NCBI RefSeq assembly: GCF_010686755.1
Contig: NZ_JAAGXA010000009.1
Coordinates: 1 to 64,000, forward strand
Reading direction: 5' to 3'
DNA from: Nocardioides zeae
GTDB lineage: Bacteria > Actinomycetota > Actinomycetes > Propionibacteriales > Nocardioidaceae
Length of the DNA stretch: 64,000 bases
Below, one piece after another: positions 35,378 through 42,667 of this stretch. The notes below the pieces were generated by a model. It saw only the letters and a list, made by a program, of their open reading frames with translations, was not told the origin of the DNA and did not search any database. The position numbers and the translations under genes were made by a program. Positions within the stretch are counted from its first letter, which is position 1. Every line of letters begins with the position of its first letter.

Positions 35378-36809
35378 GGCGGAACACCCCCAGCTGCGTC
35401 GGGGCACCGAGCTCCGGGTCGACCTCGCCCACCCAGCGGCGCTCCACCGTGTAGCCGGTGCGTGCGGCGACGCCGTCGCACCACGCGGCGAACTCCGCCC
35501 GCGTCCACTCGAACCGGTGGTCGGGGTGCCGGAAGCCCGTGAGGTCGGGGTAGCGGACGTTGTAGTCGGCGTTGGGCGTGGTCACCACGACCGCGCCGGG
35601 ACGCGCCTCGCCGAAGACGACGCGCTCCAGGGCGGGCAACCGCTCCGGGTCGAGGTGCTCCACGACCTCCATGAGCACGGCCGCGTCGTACCCCGCGAAC
35701 CGCTCGTCGGTGTAGGTGACCGAGGCCTGGAACACGCTGATCCGCGCGCGGAGGGCCTCGGCCTGGCGGTCCGGGGTGCGCCGCAGGGACCGCTCGTCGA
35801 TCCGCAGCCGCCGCTGGGTGGCGAGCACGCCGACCGCGGACACGTCGGCACCCGCCACGACGGCGTACGCCGGGCGCGCGAGCACGTCGGCGAGCAGCTG
35901 CCCGCCGCCGCACCCGAGGTCGACGACGCTCGTGGCGCCCGCGGCGGCGAGCTCGTCGAGCACGTCGAGGACCGCCTCCCTGCGGAGCTGGTGGAGGGGA
36001 CGCCACGCGGGCGCCTGCTCCTCCTGCTGCTCGCCGTCGGTGGTCTCGGCCCCGGGGCGCCCGTCCAGCTCGTCGAGCCGGGTCAGGGCCTCGCGGGCGA
36101 GGGCGCGCCGTCGGCCGAGGTAGCGCCGCGTGATGAGGTCACGCTCGGGGTGCGCCGCGAGCCAGTCCCCGCCCGAGCGGAGGAGCTTGTCGACCTCGTC
36201 CGGCGCCTCCCAGTAGTGCTTGGCCTGGTCGAGCGCCGGCAGCAGGACGTGCAGCTGGTTGAGGGCGTCGGCGAGGACCACCTCGCCGGAGAGGGTCAGG
36301 TCGAGGTACCGCGACGGGCCCCACCCCGGGAGCGTCTCGTCGAGCGGTACGTCGTGGGCCTCCACCTCCCAGCCCAGGGGCTCGAAGATGCGGCGCAGCA
36401 GGTCACGTCCCGCCTCGCCGCCGGGACGGCAGGGCACCGCGGGCAGGCGCACCTCGAGCGGGATCGGGGTGGCGGCGAGCTCCGGACGCGCGTCGCACCG
36501 ACCGCTGCGGGCGGTGCTGAACACCCGGCGGATCGCGACGGCGAGCAGGGAGGAGGCCGCGTAGGGGCGGTCGTTGACGTACTGCGCCAGCGAGAAGTCC
36601 GGCGTGCCCCGGGGTCGGGACCGGACGAGTCGCACCGGATCGATGTCGAGCACGAGGGCTGCCGTGCACCGCTCCTCGGTCGCCTCCGGGTAGAACACCG
36701 TCGCCGATCCGAAGGACTGCTCGAACTCCTGCACGCGGTCGGGGTGCTTGAACAGCAGGTACCCCAGGTCGGTCGCGGGCCGGTGGGTCGTCGAGACGGT
36801 CAGGAGCAC
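35370..36809 (-). CDS. hen1: 3'-terminal RNA ribose 2'-O-methyltransferase Hen1
   Basis: A 479-residue partner of Pnkp. The N-terminal region (about 1-260, opening LLTVSTTHRPATDLGYLLFKHP) is the bacterial Hen1 domain that activates the Pnkp ligase; the C-terminal part is a methyltransferase with SAM motif VVDLGCGGGQLL, the metal-binding EVVEH and a later DHRFEWTRAEF histidine. It methylates the 2'-OH at the 3' end of the break before sealing, making the repaired site resistant to recutting. The GTG at 36809 is chosen from the invariant family start; the open frame runs 30 residues further. Overlaps pnkp. Confidence 0.95.
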   Translation of the reverse strand: MLLTVSTTHRPATDLGYLLFKHPDRVQEFEQSFGSATVFYPEATEERCTAALVLDIDPVRLVRSRPRGTPDFSLAQYVNDRPYAASSLLAVAIRRVFSTARSGRCDARPELAATPIPLEVRLPAVPCRPGGEAGRDLLRRIFEPLGWEVEAHDVPLDETLPGWGPSRYLDLTLSGEVVLADALNQLHVLLPALDQAKHYWEAPDEVDKLLRSGGDWLAAHPERDLITRRYLGRRRALAREALTRLDELDGRPGAETTDGEQQEEQAPAWRPLHQLRREAVLDVLDELAAAGATSVVDLGCGGGQLLADVLARPAYAVVAGADVSAVGVLATQRRLRIDERSLRRTPDRQAEALRARISVFQASVTYTDERFAGYDAAVLMEVVEHLDPERLPALERVVFGEARPGAVVVTTPNADYNVRYPDLTGFRHPDHRFEWTRAEFAAWCDGVAARTGYTVERRWVGEVDPELGAPTQLGVFRRG

Positions 36810-36867
36810 CCGGCCGATCCTGCCAGGACCCGGCGCCGCCGTGTCCGGATTTTCGCCGGGCGGCCCG

Positions 36868-37086
36868 TCACGCCGTGCGGTTGCTCCCCGGGGAGGCACC
36901 GTCGTCCGTGCCGGGCCCCCCGCGCCCGGTGCGACCGTGGGCGACGTCCTCGACGTCGTCCCCGCCGTCGGAGGGGATCGCGTCGCCCGCGCGGCCCGCC
37001 GTCGTGGGGTCGTCGGGATCGCTGGCGGCGTCGGACACGACCTCGTTGGGCTCGGTGGGGACCTGGTCGTCGGGGTGCTCGCTCAT
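36868..37086 (-). CDS. Small acidic, probably disordered protein (uncertain)
   Basis: A 72-residue ORF from ATG at 37086, rich in Asp, Gly, Thr and Pro with no hydrophobic core and no known domain. It fills most of the 356-bp gap between hen1 and the ATPase gene. Amino acid use looks like a real actinobacterial low-complexity protein rather than an antisense frame, but there is no clear ribosome-binding site or -10 box. It could be non-coding. Confidence 0.4.
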   Translation of the reverse strand: MSEHPDDQVPTEPNEVVSDAASDPDDPTTAGRAGDAIPSDGGDDVEDVAHGRTGRGGPGTDDGASPGSNRTA

Positions 37087-37153
37087 GGTGGTCCGGTAAC
37101 CCGACGGCGGGCCGGTAGCCGTCGTTCGGGGACCGGCTGTCGGTGGGACGTCG

Positions 37154-37159
37154 TAGGTT
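37154..37159 (+). promoter_or_regulatory. -10 box of the AAA ATPase gene (leaderless)
   Basis: TAGGTT lies exactly 6 bases before the GTG at 37166, matching the leaderless layout seen at other genes in the window. Confidence 0.5.
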
Positions 37160-37165
37160 CGCCGC

Positions 37166-37891
37166 GTGCGCTTCGATCAGCCTCCCGTGGTCAGGATGTA
37201 CGTCGATGAGCGGAGACTCCCGCAACATCAATGGCCCATGACCGTCCCGGCCGTGGCACAGGTCGTGCGTGACGGCTTCGAGCCTGCGCCAGGGGTGACC
37301 TTCCTCGTGGGAGAGAACGGTTCGGGAAAATCGACCATCGTCGAGGGGCTGGCAGAGGCCTATGGACTGCCGGTCGAGGGCGGGTCACGCAACGGCGGGC
37401 ACGAGACGCGTCGCAGCGAATCGCGCCTCGGATGGTCGCTGGAGGTACAGCGCGGGATCGGCTCGGGGCGCTGGGGCTTCTTCCTCCGCGCCGAGACCAT
37501 GCACGGGTGGTACACGTTCGTCGAGAAGACGGGCGGCAACCGTCGCGAGCCTGTGTTCCACGAGCTGTCGCACGGAGAGTCGTTCCTCGAGGTGGTGCGC
37601 AACCGCATCGACGGGCCCGGTTTCTACTGCCTGGACGAGCCGGAAGCAGCTCTGTCCTTCTCGGCCAGCCTCGCCCTGATGGGGCACCTGCACGAGATCG
37701 CAGCTTCCGGCGGCCAAGTCGTGTGTGCGACCCACTCCCCCGTGCTGGCCTCGCTCCCCGGCGCCCGCATCCTCGAGGTCGGCCCCTGGGGGTTGCGCGA
37801 GACCACCTGGGAGGAGCTCGACCTGGTGCAGCACTGGCGCCGGTTCATGGACGCCCCGGGCCGCTACCTGCGGCACGTGGTCGGCGACTGA
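37166..37891 (+). CDS. AAA/ABC-type ATPase (COG3910-like)
   Basis: A 241-residue soluble ATPase with Walker A GENGSGKS near 49-56, an ABC-like signature SHGES near 128, Walker B FYCLDEPEAALS near 150-161 and a switch histidine CATHSPVLASL. This is the AAA_21/SMC-like arrangement without coiled coil or membrane segments, like COG3910 proteins of unknown role. It is leaderless by its TAGGTT box. The region is slightly less GC-rich than its neighbours. Next to RNA repair genes and convergent with rsmB; a link to repair or defence is only suggested by place. Confidence 0.75.
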   Translation: MRFDQPPVVRMYVDERRLPQHQWPMTVPAVAQVVRDGFEPAPGVTFLVGENGSGKSTIVEGLAEAYGLPVEGGSRNGGHETRRSESRLGWSLEVQRGIGSGRWGFFLRAETMHGWYTFVEKTGGNRREPVFHELSHGESFLEVVRNRIDGPGFYCLDEPEAALSFSASLALMGHLHEIAASGGQVVCATHSPVLASLPGARILEVGPWGLRETTWEELDLVQHWRRFMDAPGRYLRHVVGD

Positions 37892-37910
37892 GGCCCGCCC
37901 GGGTCCCGGC

Positions 37911-39371
37911 TCAGCGCTTGCGCAGCACCGCGACGAACATGGCGTCGGTGCGGTGCGCGTGCGGCCACAGCTGCACCGTGGCGGCGCCCGTCGCGAGCGT
38001 CGGTCCGGCGGCGTCGGGCACTCCCGGCAGCACGGCCGTGGCGTCCACCGCCTCGACGTCGTCGCGGCCGGCCAGCACCGTGTCCACCACGGAGACGGTC
38101 TCCGCCGGCACCGGCGAGCACGTCGCGTAGACGACGGTCCCGCCGGGACGCACCAGGTCGAGCGCGGAGCCGAGCAACCGCTCCTGGAGCGGGACGAGCG
38201 TGCGCAGGTCGGACGGCTGCCGCCGCCAGCGCGACTCCGGCCGCCGTCGGAGCGCTCCGAGCCCCGAGCAGGGGGCGTCCACGAGCACCCGGTCGAAGGT
38301 GCCCGGCTCCCAGCGGGGAGCGGTGCCGTCACCGGTCACGACGTCCTCGACCCCCGGCGCGAGCGAGCCGTCGGGCAGGCTGAGGGCGCGCCGTACGAGG
38401 GCGGTCCGGTGCTCCTGCGCCTCGTTGGCCGTGAGCAGCGCACCCCGCTGCGCGGCGAGCGCGGCGAGCAGGGCCGCCTTGCCGCCGGGTCCGGCGCAGA
38501 GGTCGAGCCAGCGCTCGCCGGCGCCCCCCTCCGCCGCGTCCGCGAGGGCGAGGGCGACCAGCTGCGAGCCCTCGTCCTGCACGCCCGCGTCGCCGGCGGC
38601 GACGGACGGCAGGGCCCCGGGGTCACCACCGGGCAGGCGGACGCCCACGGGCGAGTACGCCGTCGGCTCGCCCTCGGCCTGCGCGGCGAGCGCGTCGCGG
38701 TCGATGCGGCCCGGACGCGCCACCAACGTGACGCCGGGGGCCTCGTTGTCGGCAGCCAGCAGGGCGTCGAGCTCGTCGGAGCGGCCGGCGGCAGCGAGCG
38801 CGTCGGTCAGCGCAGCGACCACCCAGCGCGGGTGGCTGTGGGCGACCGACCCGAAGCCGACCGGGTCGGTGCCCGGGTCGGGGGCGACGCGGCGCACCCA
38901 CGCCGGCAGGTCGTGCGCCGCGACCTTGCGGAGGACGGCGTTGGCGAACCCCGCGGGCCCCTGCCCGATCCGGGCGCGCACGAGGTCGACGGTCGTGCTG
39001 ATCGCGGCGTGCGCGGGCACCCGCATGGAGAGCAGCTGGTGGGCGCCGAGGCGCAGCGCGTCGAGCACCTTGGCCTCGACCTTGGCGAGCGGTCGGTCGA
39101 CGCAGGTGGCGAGGATCGCGTCGTACGTGCCCTGCCGGCGGATCGTGCCCGCCGCGAGCTCGGTCGCGAGACCGGCGTCCCGTCCGGTCAGCCCGTGCTT
39201 GCGGAGCACGTCGGGGAGCACGAGGTTGGCGTAGGCGTCGTCGACGCGGACGGCGCGGAGGACGTCGTACGCCGCGAGCCGGGCCGGGTCGGCCGGACGG
39301 CGGGCCGCGGGCGGGCGCCCGCCGGCGCGGGCACCGGTGGGCCGACCGCCGCGGCGTCGGGGGTCAGCCAT
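37911..39371 (-). CDS. rsmB: 16S rRNA (cytosine-967 C5)-methyltransferase
   Basis: A 486-residue RsmB/Sun-type enzyme: an N-terminal NusB-like RNA-binding domain (about 30-160), then the Rossmann methyltransferase with WLDLCAGPGGKAALLAAL, DAPCSGLGALRRRPE (motif IV, PCS cysteine) and VVYATCSPVPAE (motif VI, catalytic cysteine). It modifies C967 of 16S rRNA in E. coli numbering. The first 35 residues are basic and glycine-rich. ATG at 39371 lies just before the end of the upstream YjbR gene; GTG at 39380 is an alternative. Part of the fmt-rsmB group. Confidence 0.95.
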   Translation of the reverse strand: MADPRRRGGRPTGARAGGRPPAARRPADPARLAAYDVLRAVRVDDAYANLVLPDVLRKHGLTGRDAGLATELAAGTIRRQGTYDAILATCVDRPLAKVEAKVLDALRLGAHQLLSMRVPAHAAISTTVDLVRARIGQGPAGFANAVLRKVAAHDLPAWVRRVAPDPGTDPVGFGSVAHSHPRWVVAALTDALAAAGRSDELDALLAADNEAPGVTLVARPGRIDRDALAAQAEGEPTAYSPVGVRLPGGDPGALPSVAAGDAGVQDEGSQLVALALADAAEGGAGERWLDLCAGPGGKAALLAALAAQRGALLTANEAQEHRTALVRRALSLPDGSLAPGVEDVVTGDGTAPRWEPGTFDRVLVDAPCSGLGALRRRPESRWRRQPSDLRTLVPLQERLLGSALDLVRPGGTVVYATCSPVPAETVSVVDTVLAGRDDVEAVDATAVLPGVPDAAGPTLATGAATVQLWPHAHRTDAMFVAVLRKR

Positions 39372-39849
39372 CCTCGGCACCGTTCATCTGGTCGGCCTGG
39401 TCGGCCCGGTCGGCCTGGTCGGCGGGGTACGCACGGACGAGCTTCGGTGGGGCACAGCAGAGCCACGACTCGGTGATCAGCTCCCGCAGCTCGGCGAGCG
39501 TCACCTCGCCGAGACGGGAGGTCTGCACGAGGTAGCCGTCGTGCCCGTCGAAGTGCGGCACCGAGAAGAACGGCCCGTCGCCCTCGATGACGGCGAGCTT
39601 CGCGCCCTGGTCGGCGGCGTGGAGCACGAGCAGGTCGTCGTAGGGCTCCCCGGTCGTGGGGTCTACCGCGGTGCCGTGGGGCCGTCGGTAGCCGACGAAC
39701 CCGCGCGGCTTCGCCTTCGTGGCCGGGTCGGAGACGAGCCACGTCGGCATGTCGCCCCACGTCACGCCGAGCTCGGTGTGCGGGAGCGCCGCGCAGATCG
39801 CGTCGACGTCCTCGGGCCGGGCCGGGCGGTCGTCCGCCGCGCCGCTCAT
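39364..39849 (-). CDS. MmcQ/YjbR-family protein
   Basis: A 161-residue protein of the YjbR/MmcQ fold (double-wing, CyaY-like), with LGVTWGDMPTWLV, KLAVIEGDGPFFSVPHFDGHDGYLVQ and LITESWLCCAPPKLV. Often called DNA-binding, but function is not established. The C-terminal end carries a short tandem ADQADRADQADQ. It overlaps the start of rsmB and follows fmt by 16 bp, so it is part of that operon. Confidence 0.8.
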   Translation of the reverse strand: MSGAADDRPARPEDVDAICAALPHTELGVTWGDMPTWLVSDPATKAKPRGFVGYRRPHGTAVDPTTGEPYDDLLVLHAADQGAKLAVIEGDGPFFSVPHFDGHDGYLVQTSRLGEVTLAELRELITESWLCCAPPKLVRAYPADQADRADQADQMNGAEDG

Positions 39850-39865
39850 GCCGGTCCCCGCACCC

Positions 39866-40807
39866 TCAGGCGCCGAACCGGGTGCCCGACTCGAGCCGCA
39901 CGCCGCGCGCCCAGTCGGCCGCGGCCATCTGCTTCTTGCCGAAGGCCTTGACGTCGCCGAGCCGTACCGGTGACGTGCCGGTGCCGACGAAGACCGCGTT
40001 CTTGGTGACCTCGAGCTCGCCCGGGGCCAGGCGCTCGCGGTCGTCCGCGATCGTGACGGGCCCGATCTTGATGCGCTGCGCCTCGCCGTCGACGACCTGC
40101 GTCGACCACGCGCCGGGGGCCGGGGTGCAGGCGCGCACCCGACGGTCGACGGCGACGGCCGGCTCGGTCCAGTCGATCTCGGCGTCCTCGACAAGGATCT
40201 TCGGAGCGAACGAGACGCCGTCCTCGGGCTGCTCACGGGCCTCGAGGGACCCGTCGGCGATGCCGTCGAGGGTGGCGACCAGGAGGCCCGCGCCGCCCTC
40301 GGCCAGGCGGGCCAGGAGGTCGCCGGACGTGTCCGTCTCGCGGATGCGCTCGGTCATGACACCGAACGTCGGTCCCGCGTCGAGCGCCTTCACGATGCGG
40401 AACGTCGTCGCGCCCGTCACCTCGTCGCCGGCCCACACCGAGTGCTGCACCGGCGCGGCACCGCGCCAGGCGGGCAGCACCGAGAAGTGCAGGTTGACCC
40501 AGCCGTGCTCGGGGATGTCGAGGGCCGACTGGGGCAGGAGCGCGCCGTACGCCACCACGGGGCAGCAGTCCGGCCGCAGCGCCTTCAGCGCCTCCTGGAA
40601 CTCCGGGTCCCGCGGGTGCTCGGGCTTGAGCACCGGCACGCCGAGCTCCTCGGCACGCTGCGCGACAGGGCTCGCGACCAGCTTGCGACCTCGGCCGGCC
40701 GGGGCGTCCGGTCGGGTGACGACGCCCACGAGCTCGTGGGCGGAGTCGGCGATCGCGTTGAGAGCGGGTACGGCGACCTCGGGGGTGCCGGCGAAGACGA
40801 CGCGCAT
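39866..40807 (-). CDS. fmt: Methionyl-tRNA formyltransferase
   Basis: Formylates initiator Met-tRNA. The 313-residue protein has [12 protein letters not shown] at the start, the catalytic region [17 protein letters not shown] with Asn and His, and a C-terminal OB-like tRNA-binding domain. ATG at 40807 opens [10 protein letters not shown], the family N-terminus. An AGGAG lies 13 bases upstream, and a TAGGCT box at 40852-40857 could be its promoter. Together with def just upstream it forms the usual formylation/deformylation pair. Confidence 0.97.
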   Translation of the reverse strand: MRVVFAGTPEVAVPALNAIADSAHELVGVVTRPDAPAGRGRKLVASPVAQRAEELGVPVLKPEHPRDPEFQEALKALRPDCCPVVAYGALLPQSALDIPEHGWVNLHFSVLPAWRGAAPVQHSVWAGDEVTGATTFRIVKALDAGPTFGVMTERIRETDTSGDLLARLAEGGAGLLVATLDGIADGSLEAREQPEDGVSFAPKILVEDAEIDWTEPAVAVDRRVRACTPAPGAWSTQVVDGEAQRIKIGPVTIADDRERLAPGELEVTKNAVFVGTGTSPVRLGDVKAFGKKQMAAADWARGVRLESGTRFGA

Positions 40808-40851
40808 GAGGGGGTGGTTGCTCCTGGTCGGGACGGCAGCGGGACCGGGAG

Positions 40852-40857
40852 AGCCTA
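40852..40857 (-). promoter_or_regulatory. Candidate fmt -10 box
   Basis: TAGGCT on the minus strand, in the 56-bp gap after def; gives a leader of about 38 bases that contains AGGAG. Confidence 0.35.
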
Positions 40858-40863
40858 CGCCGC

Positions 40864-41409
40864 TCAGATGCCGAACGGGCCCGTCGGGTGCGGCGAGACC
40901 TTGACCGTCGGCTTCTCGAGGCCGAACCACTCCGACTCGCGGATCTCCCGCATCGCCGCCTTGCGGGCCGCTTCGTCGAGACGGTCGATGAAGAGGACGC
41001 CGTCGAGGTGGTCCGTCTCGTGCTGGATCGCGCGGGCCAACAGGTCCGAGCCGTTGATCGTCACGGGCTCGCCGTGCATGTCGAAACCGCGGGCGACCAC
41101 CGACAGGGCGCGCCGGCACTCGTAGGTCAGCTCGGGCAGCGAGAGGCACCCCTCGAGGTCGAGCTGCTCCTCCTCCGACAGCTCCAGCGTCGGGTTCACC
41201 AGGTGGCCCAGCTCTCCGTCGACGTTCCAGGTGAAGACCCGCAGCCCGACGCCGATCTGGGGAGCGGCCAGACCTGCGCCCGGTGCCTCCAGCATCGTGT
41301 CGGTGAGGTCCGCGACGAGCTGTCGCAGCTCGCGGTCGAAGTCGACGACCTCCGTCGCGCGCCTGCGCAGGACGGGGTCGCCGAAGAGCCGGATGGGTTG
41401 GATCGCCAC
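40864..41409 (-). CDS. def: Peptide deformylase
   Basis: Metallohydrolase removing the formyl group from new proteins. The three motifs are intact in 181 residues: [10 protein letters not shown] (44-53), EGCLSLPE and [11 protein letters not shown] at 41409 lies six bases after TACGAT (41416-41421), so a leaderless mRNA is likely. Upstream of fmt on the same strand. Confidence 0.97.
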   Translation of the reverse strand: MAIQPIRLFGDPVLRRRATEVVDFDRELRQLVADLTDTMLEAPGAGLAAPQIGVGLRVFTWNVDGELGHLVNPTLELSEEEQLDLEGCLSLPELTYECRRALSVVARGFDMHGEPVTINGSDLLARAIQHETDHLDGVLFIDRLDEAARKAAMREIRESEWFGLEKPTVKVSPHPTGPFGI

Positions 41410-41415
41410 CCGGCG

Positions 41416-41421
41416 ATCGTA
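41416..41421 (-). promoter_or_regulatory. -10 box of def (leaderless)
   Basis: TACGAT on the minus strand, exactly 6 bases before the def GTG. Confidence 0.5.
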
Positions 41422-41480
41422 CGCGGGCGGGTCGACCGTCCCGGTTGCCGCGTCCTCGCCGCTTCGCCATCATCGACGCG

Positions 41481-42020
41481 GTGAGCACCCTCGACGGTCA
41501 GCGGTCGGCGCAGTCGGACGACGGCGTGGTCATCCGGCCAGCACGGGTCGAGGACGTCGACGCCGTCTGCGCCTTCGGCGCGGCGCACGTTCCGCCGCAC
41601 TACACCCCGCTCATCGGCGCGGAGGCCGCTCGACAGCAGGTCACCGCATGGTGGCGGCCGGAACAGATCCGCGCTGCGGTCGCAGCGGGGCGGTTGCTCG
41701 TCGCCGACGCGCCGTCGGGCGGTGTCGTCGGGGTGGCCCAGTACGCGGTCGACGCCTCCGAGGCCGAGATCTACAAGCTGTACCTCGACCCCGGGTTCCG
41801 GGAGCACGGACTCGGACCGCGGCTGATCGCGGCCGTCACCCGGTCACTGCCGGCGGACGTGACCCGTCTCTGCATCGAGCACTTCGCCGGCAACGCCCGG
41901 GCGGGAGCGTTCTACGAGCGCGAGGGGTTCGCGGTGGAGCGGGTCGAGCCCAGCGCCACCGGGCGGTCGGAGCTCGACGTGGTGTGGCGTGTGCGTCCGG
42001 CCGCAGGCCCACGCGCGTAG
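41481..42020 (+). CDS. GNAT-family N-acetyltransferase
   Basis: A 179-residue GCN5-related acetyltransferase: [17 protein letters not shown] opening, [23 protein letters not shown] (acetyl-CoA binding motif A), [20 protein letters not shown] (motif B). Substrate unknown. GTG at 41481 (VSTLDGQ) is preferred; the frame is open from 41445, but those residues overlap the def promoter region. Divergent from def and followed by a strong hairpin shared with the HNH pseudogene. Confidence 0.82.
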   Translation: MSTLDGQRSAQSDDGVVIRPARVEDVDAVCAFGAAHVPPHYTPLIGAEAARQQVTAWWRPEQIRAAVAAGRLLVADAPSGGVVGVAQYAVDASEAEIYKLYLDPGFREHGLGPRLIAAVTRSLPADVTRLCIEHFAGNARAGAFYEREGFAVERVEPSATGRSELDVVWRVRPAAGPRA

Positions 42021-42049
42021 CCGGTCGGCGACTGGATGCGGGCATGCTG

Positions 42050-42085
42050 CGCCGCCCGACCCACGGGGGCGTGGGGCGGGCGGCG
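42050..42085. terminator. Bidirectional terminator
   Basis: A 16-bp stem with one mismatch (CGCCGCCCG-A-CCCACG against its complement) and a GGGG loop lies between the convergent GNAT gene and the HNH remnant. No U-run, which is usual for GC-rich actinobacterial terminators. Confidence 0.6.
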
Positions 42086-42113
42086 GTGAGCTCGTTGGTC
42101 AGGTGTCGTCTGG

Positions 42114-42535
42114 TTAGTGCCCGGGCTCTGGTGGCCAGGGGCGGGTGCCGTCGCGGTCGACGAGGTAGCGCAGTCCCAGGGGGCTGGTCCAGATAACGGC
42201 GTGGGGCGGCTCGCCGGCGCTTGGATCCGTGGGCCGGTAGGTCCATCTGTTGCCGGTGGTCATCTCGCGGTGGGTCTTCATGCGGTGGTGGCGTCGGCAC
42301 AGCGGGAAGAGGTTGGCCGTGGAAGTCTGGCCGGGTGGGCCGCTCTGCTGGTAGGGGTCGCAGTGGTCGAGGTCCGCGGTGCGGGAACTGCGGGTGCAGT
42401 AGGGGAAAACGCACCGAGGCCAACGGGCGCGGACGTGGTCGGCGATCCGGTCGGGCGGGGTGTAGCCATCGACCGCCGCGTCGGTGGCGAGGTCGATGAT
42501 CGGCTTGACCGTCACTCGGGTGTCGGCCGGCGCCG
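42114..42535 (-). pseudogene. 5'-truncated DUF222/HNH endonuclease (13E12-like) remnant
   Basis: The minus-strand frame encodes only the C-terminal part of a DUF222-HNH protein: RVTVKPIIDLATDAAVDGYTPPDRIADHV, then the zinc/HNH core CVFPYCTRSSRTADLDHCDPYQQSGPP and NLFPLCRRHHRMKTHREM, and the typical end WTSPLGLRYLVDRDG. Full proteins are about 400-500 residues with a large N-terminal DUF222 domain, absent here. Homology stops at about 42535, where an array of short repeats begins. The HNH residues are intact but no promoter or proper start remains. These genes are multicopy in actinobacteria and behave like mobile or selfish elements. Confidence 0.75.
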
Positions 42536-42595
42536 AGTTGTCACGTACGCAGCGACGTGTACTCACTCGCGCCACGGCGTACATGACAACTCGAC
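42530..42595. repeat. Inverted pair of CGAGTTGTCA repeats
   Basis: GCGCCGAGTTGTCACGTACG at 42530-42549 faces its near-complement GGCGTACATGACAACTCGAC at 42576-42595 (17 paired bases, one mismatch). It starts exactly where homology to the HNH protein ends. The unit matches 22499-22526. Confidence 0.65.
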
Positions 42596-42604
42596 ACCCC
42601 CGAC

Positions 42605-42661
42605 CCGCGCCGTACGACCAAACTCGACGCGCCTGCCGCGCCGTACGACCAAGCTTGACGC
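42605..42661. repeat. Two tandem 26-bp repeats, period 31 bp
   Basis: CCGCGCCGTACGACCAAACT-CGACGC (42605-42630) and CCGCGCCGTACGACCAAGCT-TGACGC (42636-42661) are direct repeats differing at two positions. They end at the priA stop codon region. On the minus strand they look like diverged versions of the GTCGAGTTGTCATGTACGCCG unit next to them. Confidence 0.7.
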
Positions 42662-42667
42662 AGGGCC

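Noticed and set aside
42114-42535. A working HNH nuclease gene
   Set aside because: The N-terminal DUF222 domain is missing and the apparent start lies in repeat DNA, so it is better read as a remnant.
42605-42661. A CRISPR array
   Set aside because: Only two 26-bp units with a 5-bp gap, no spacers of the right length and no cas genes.
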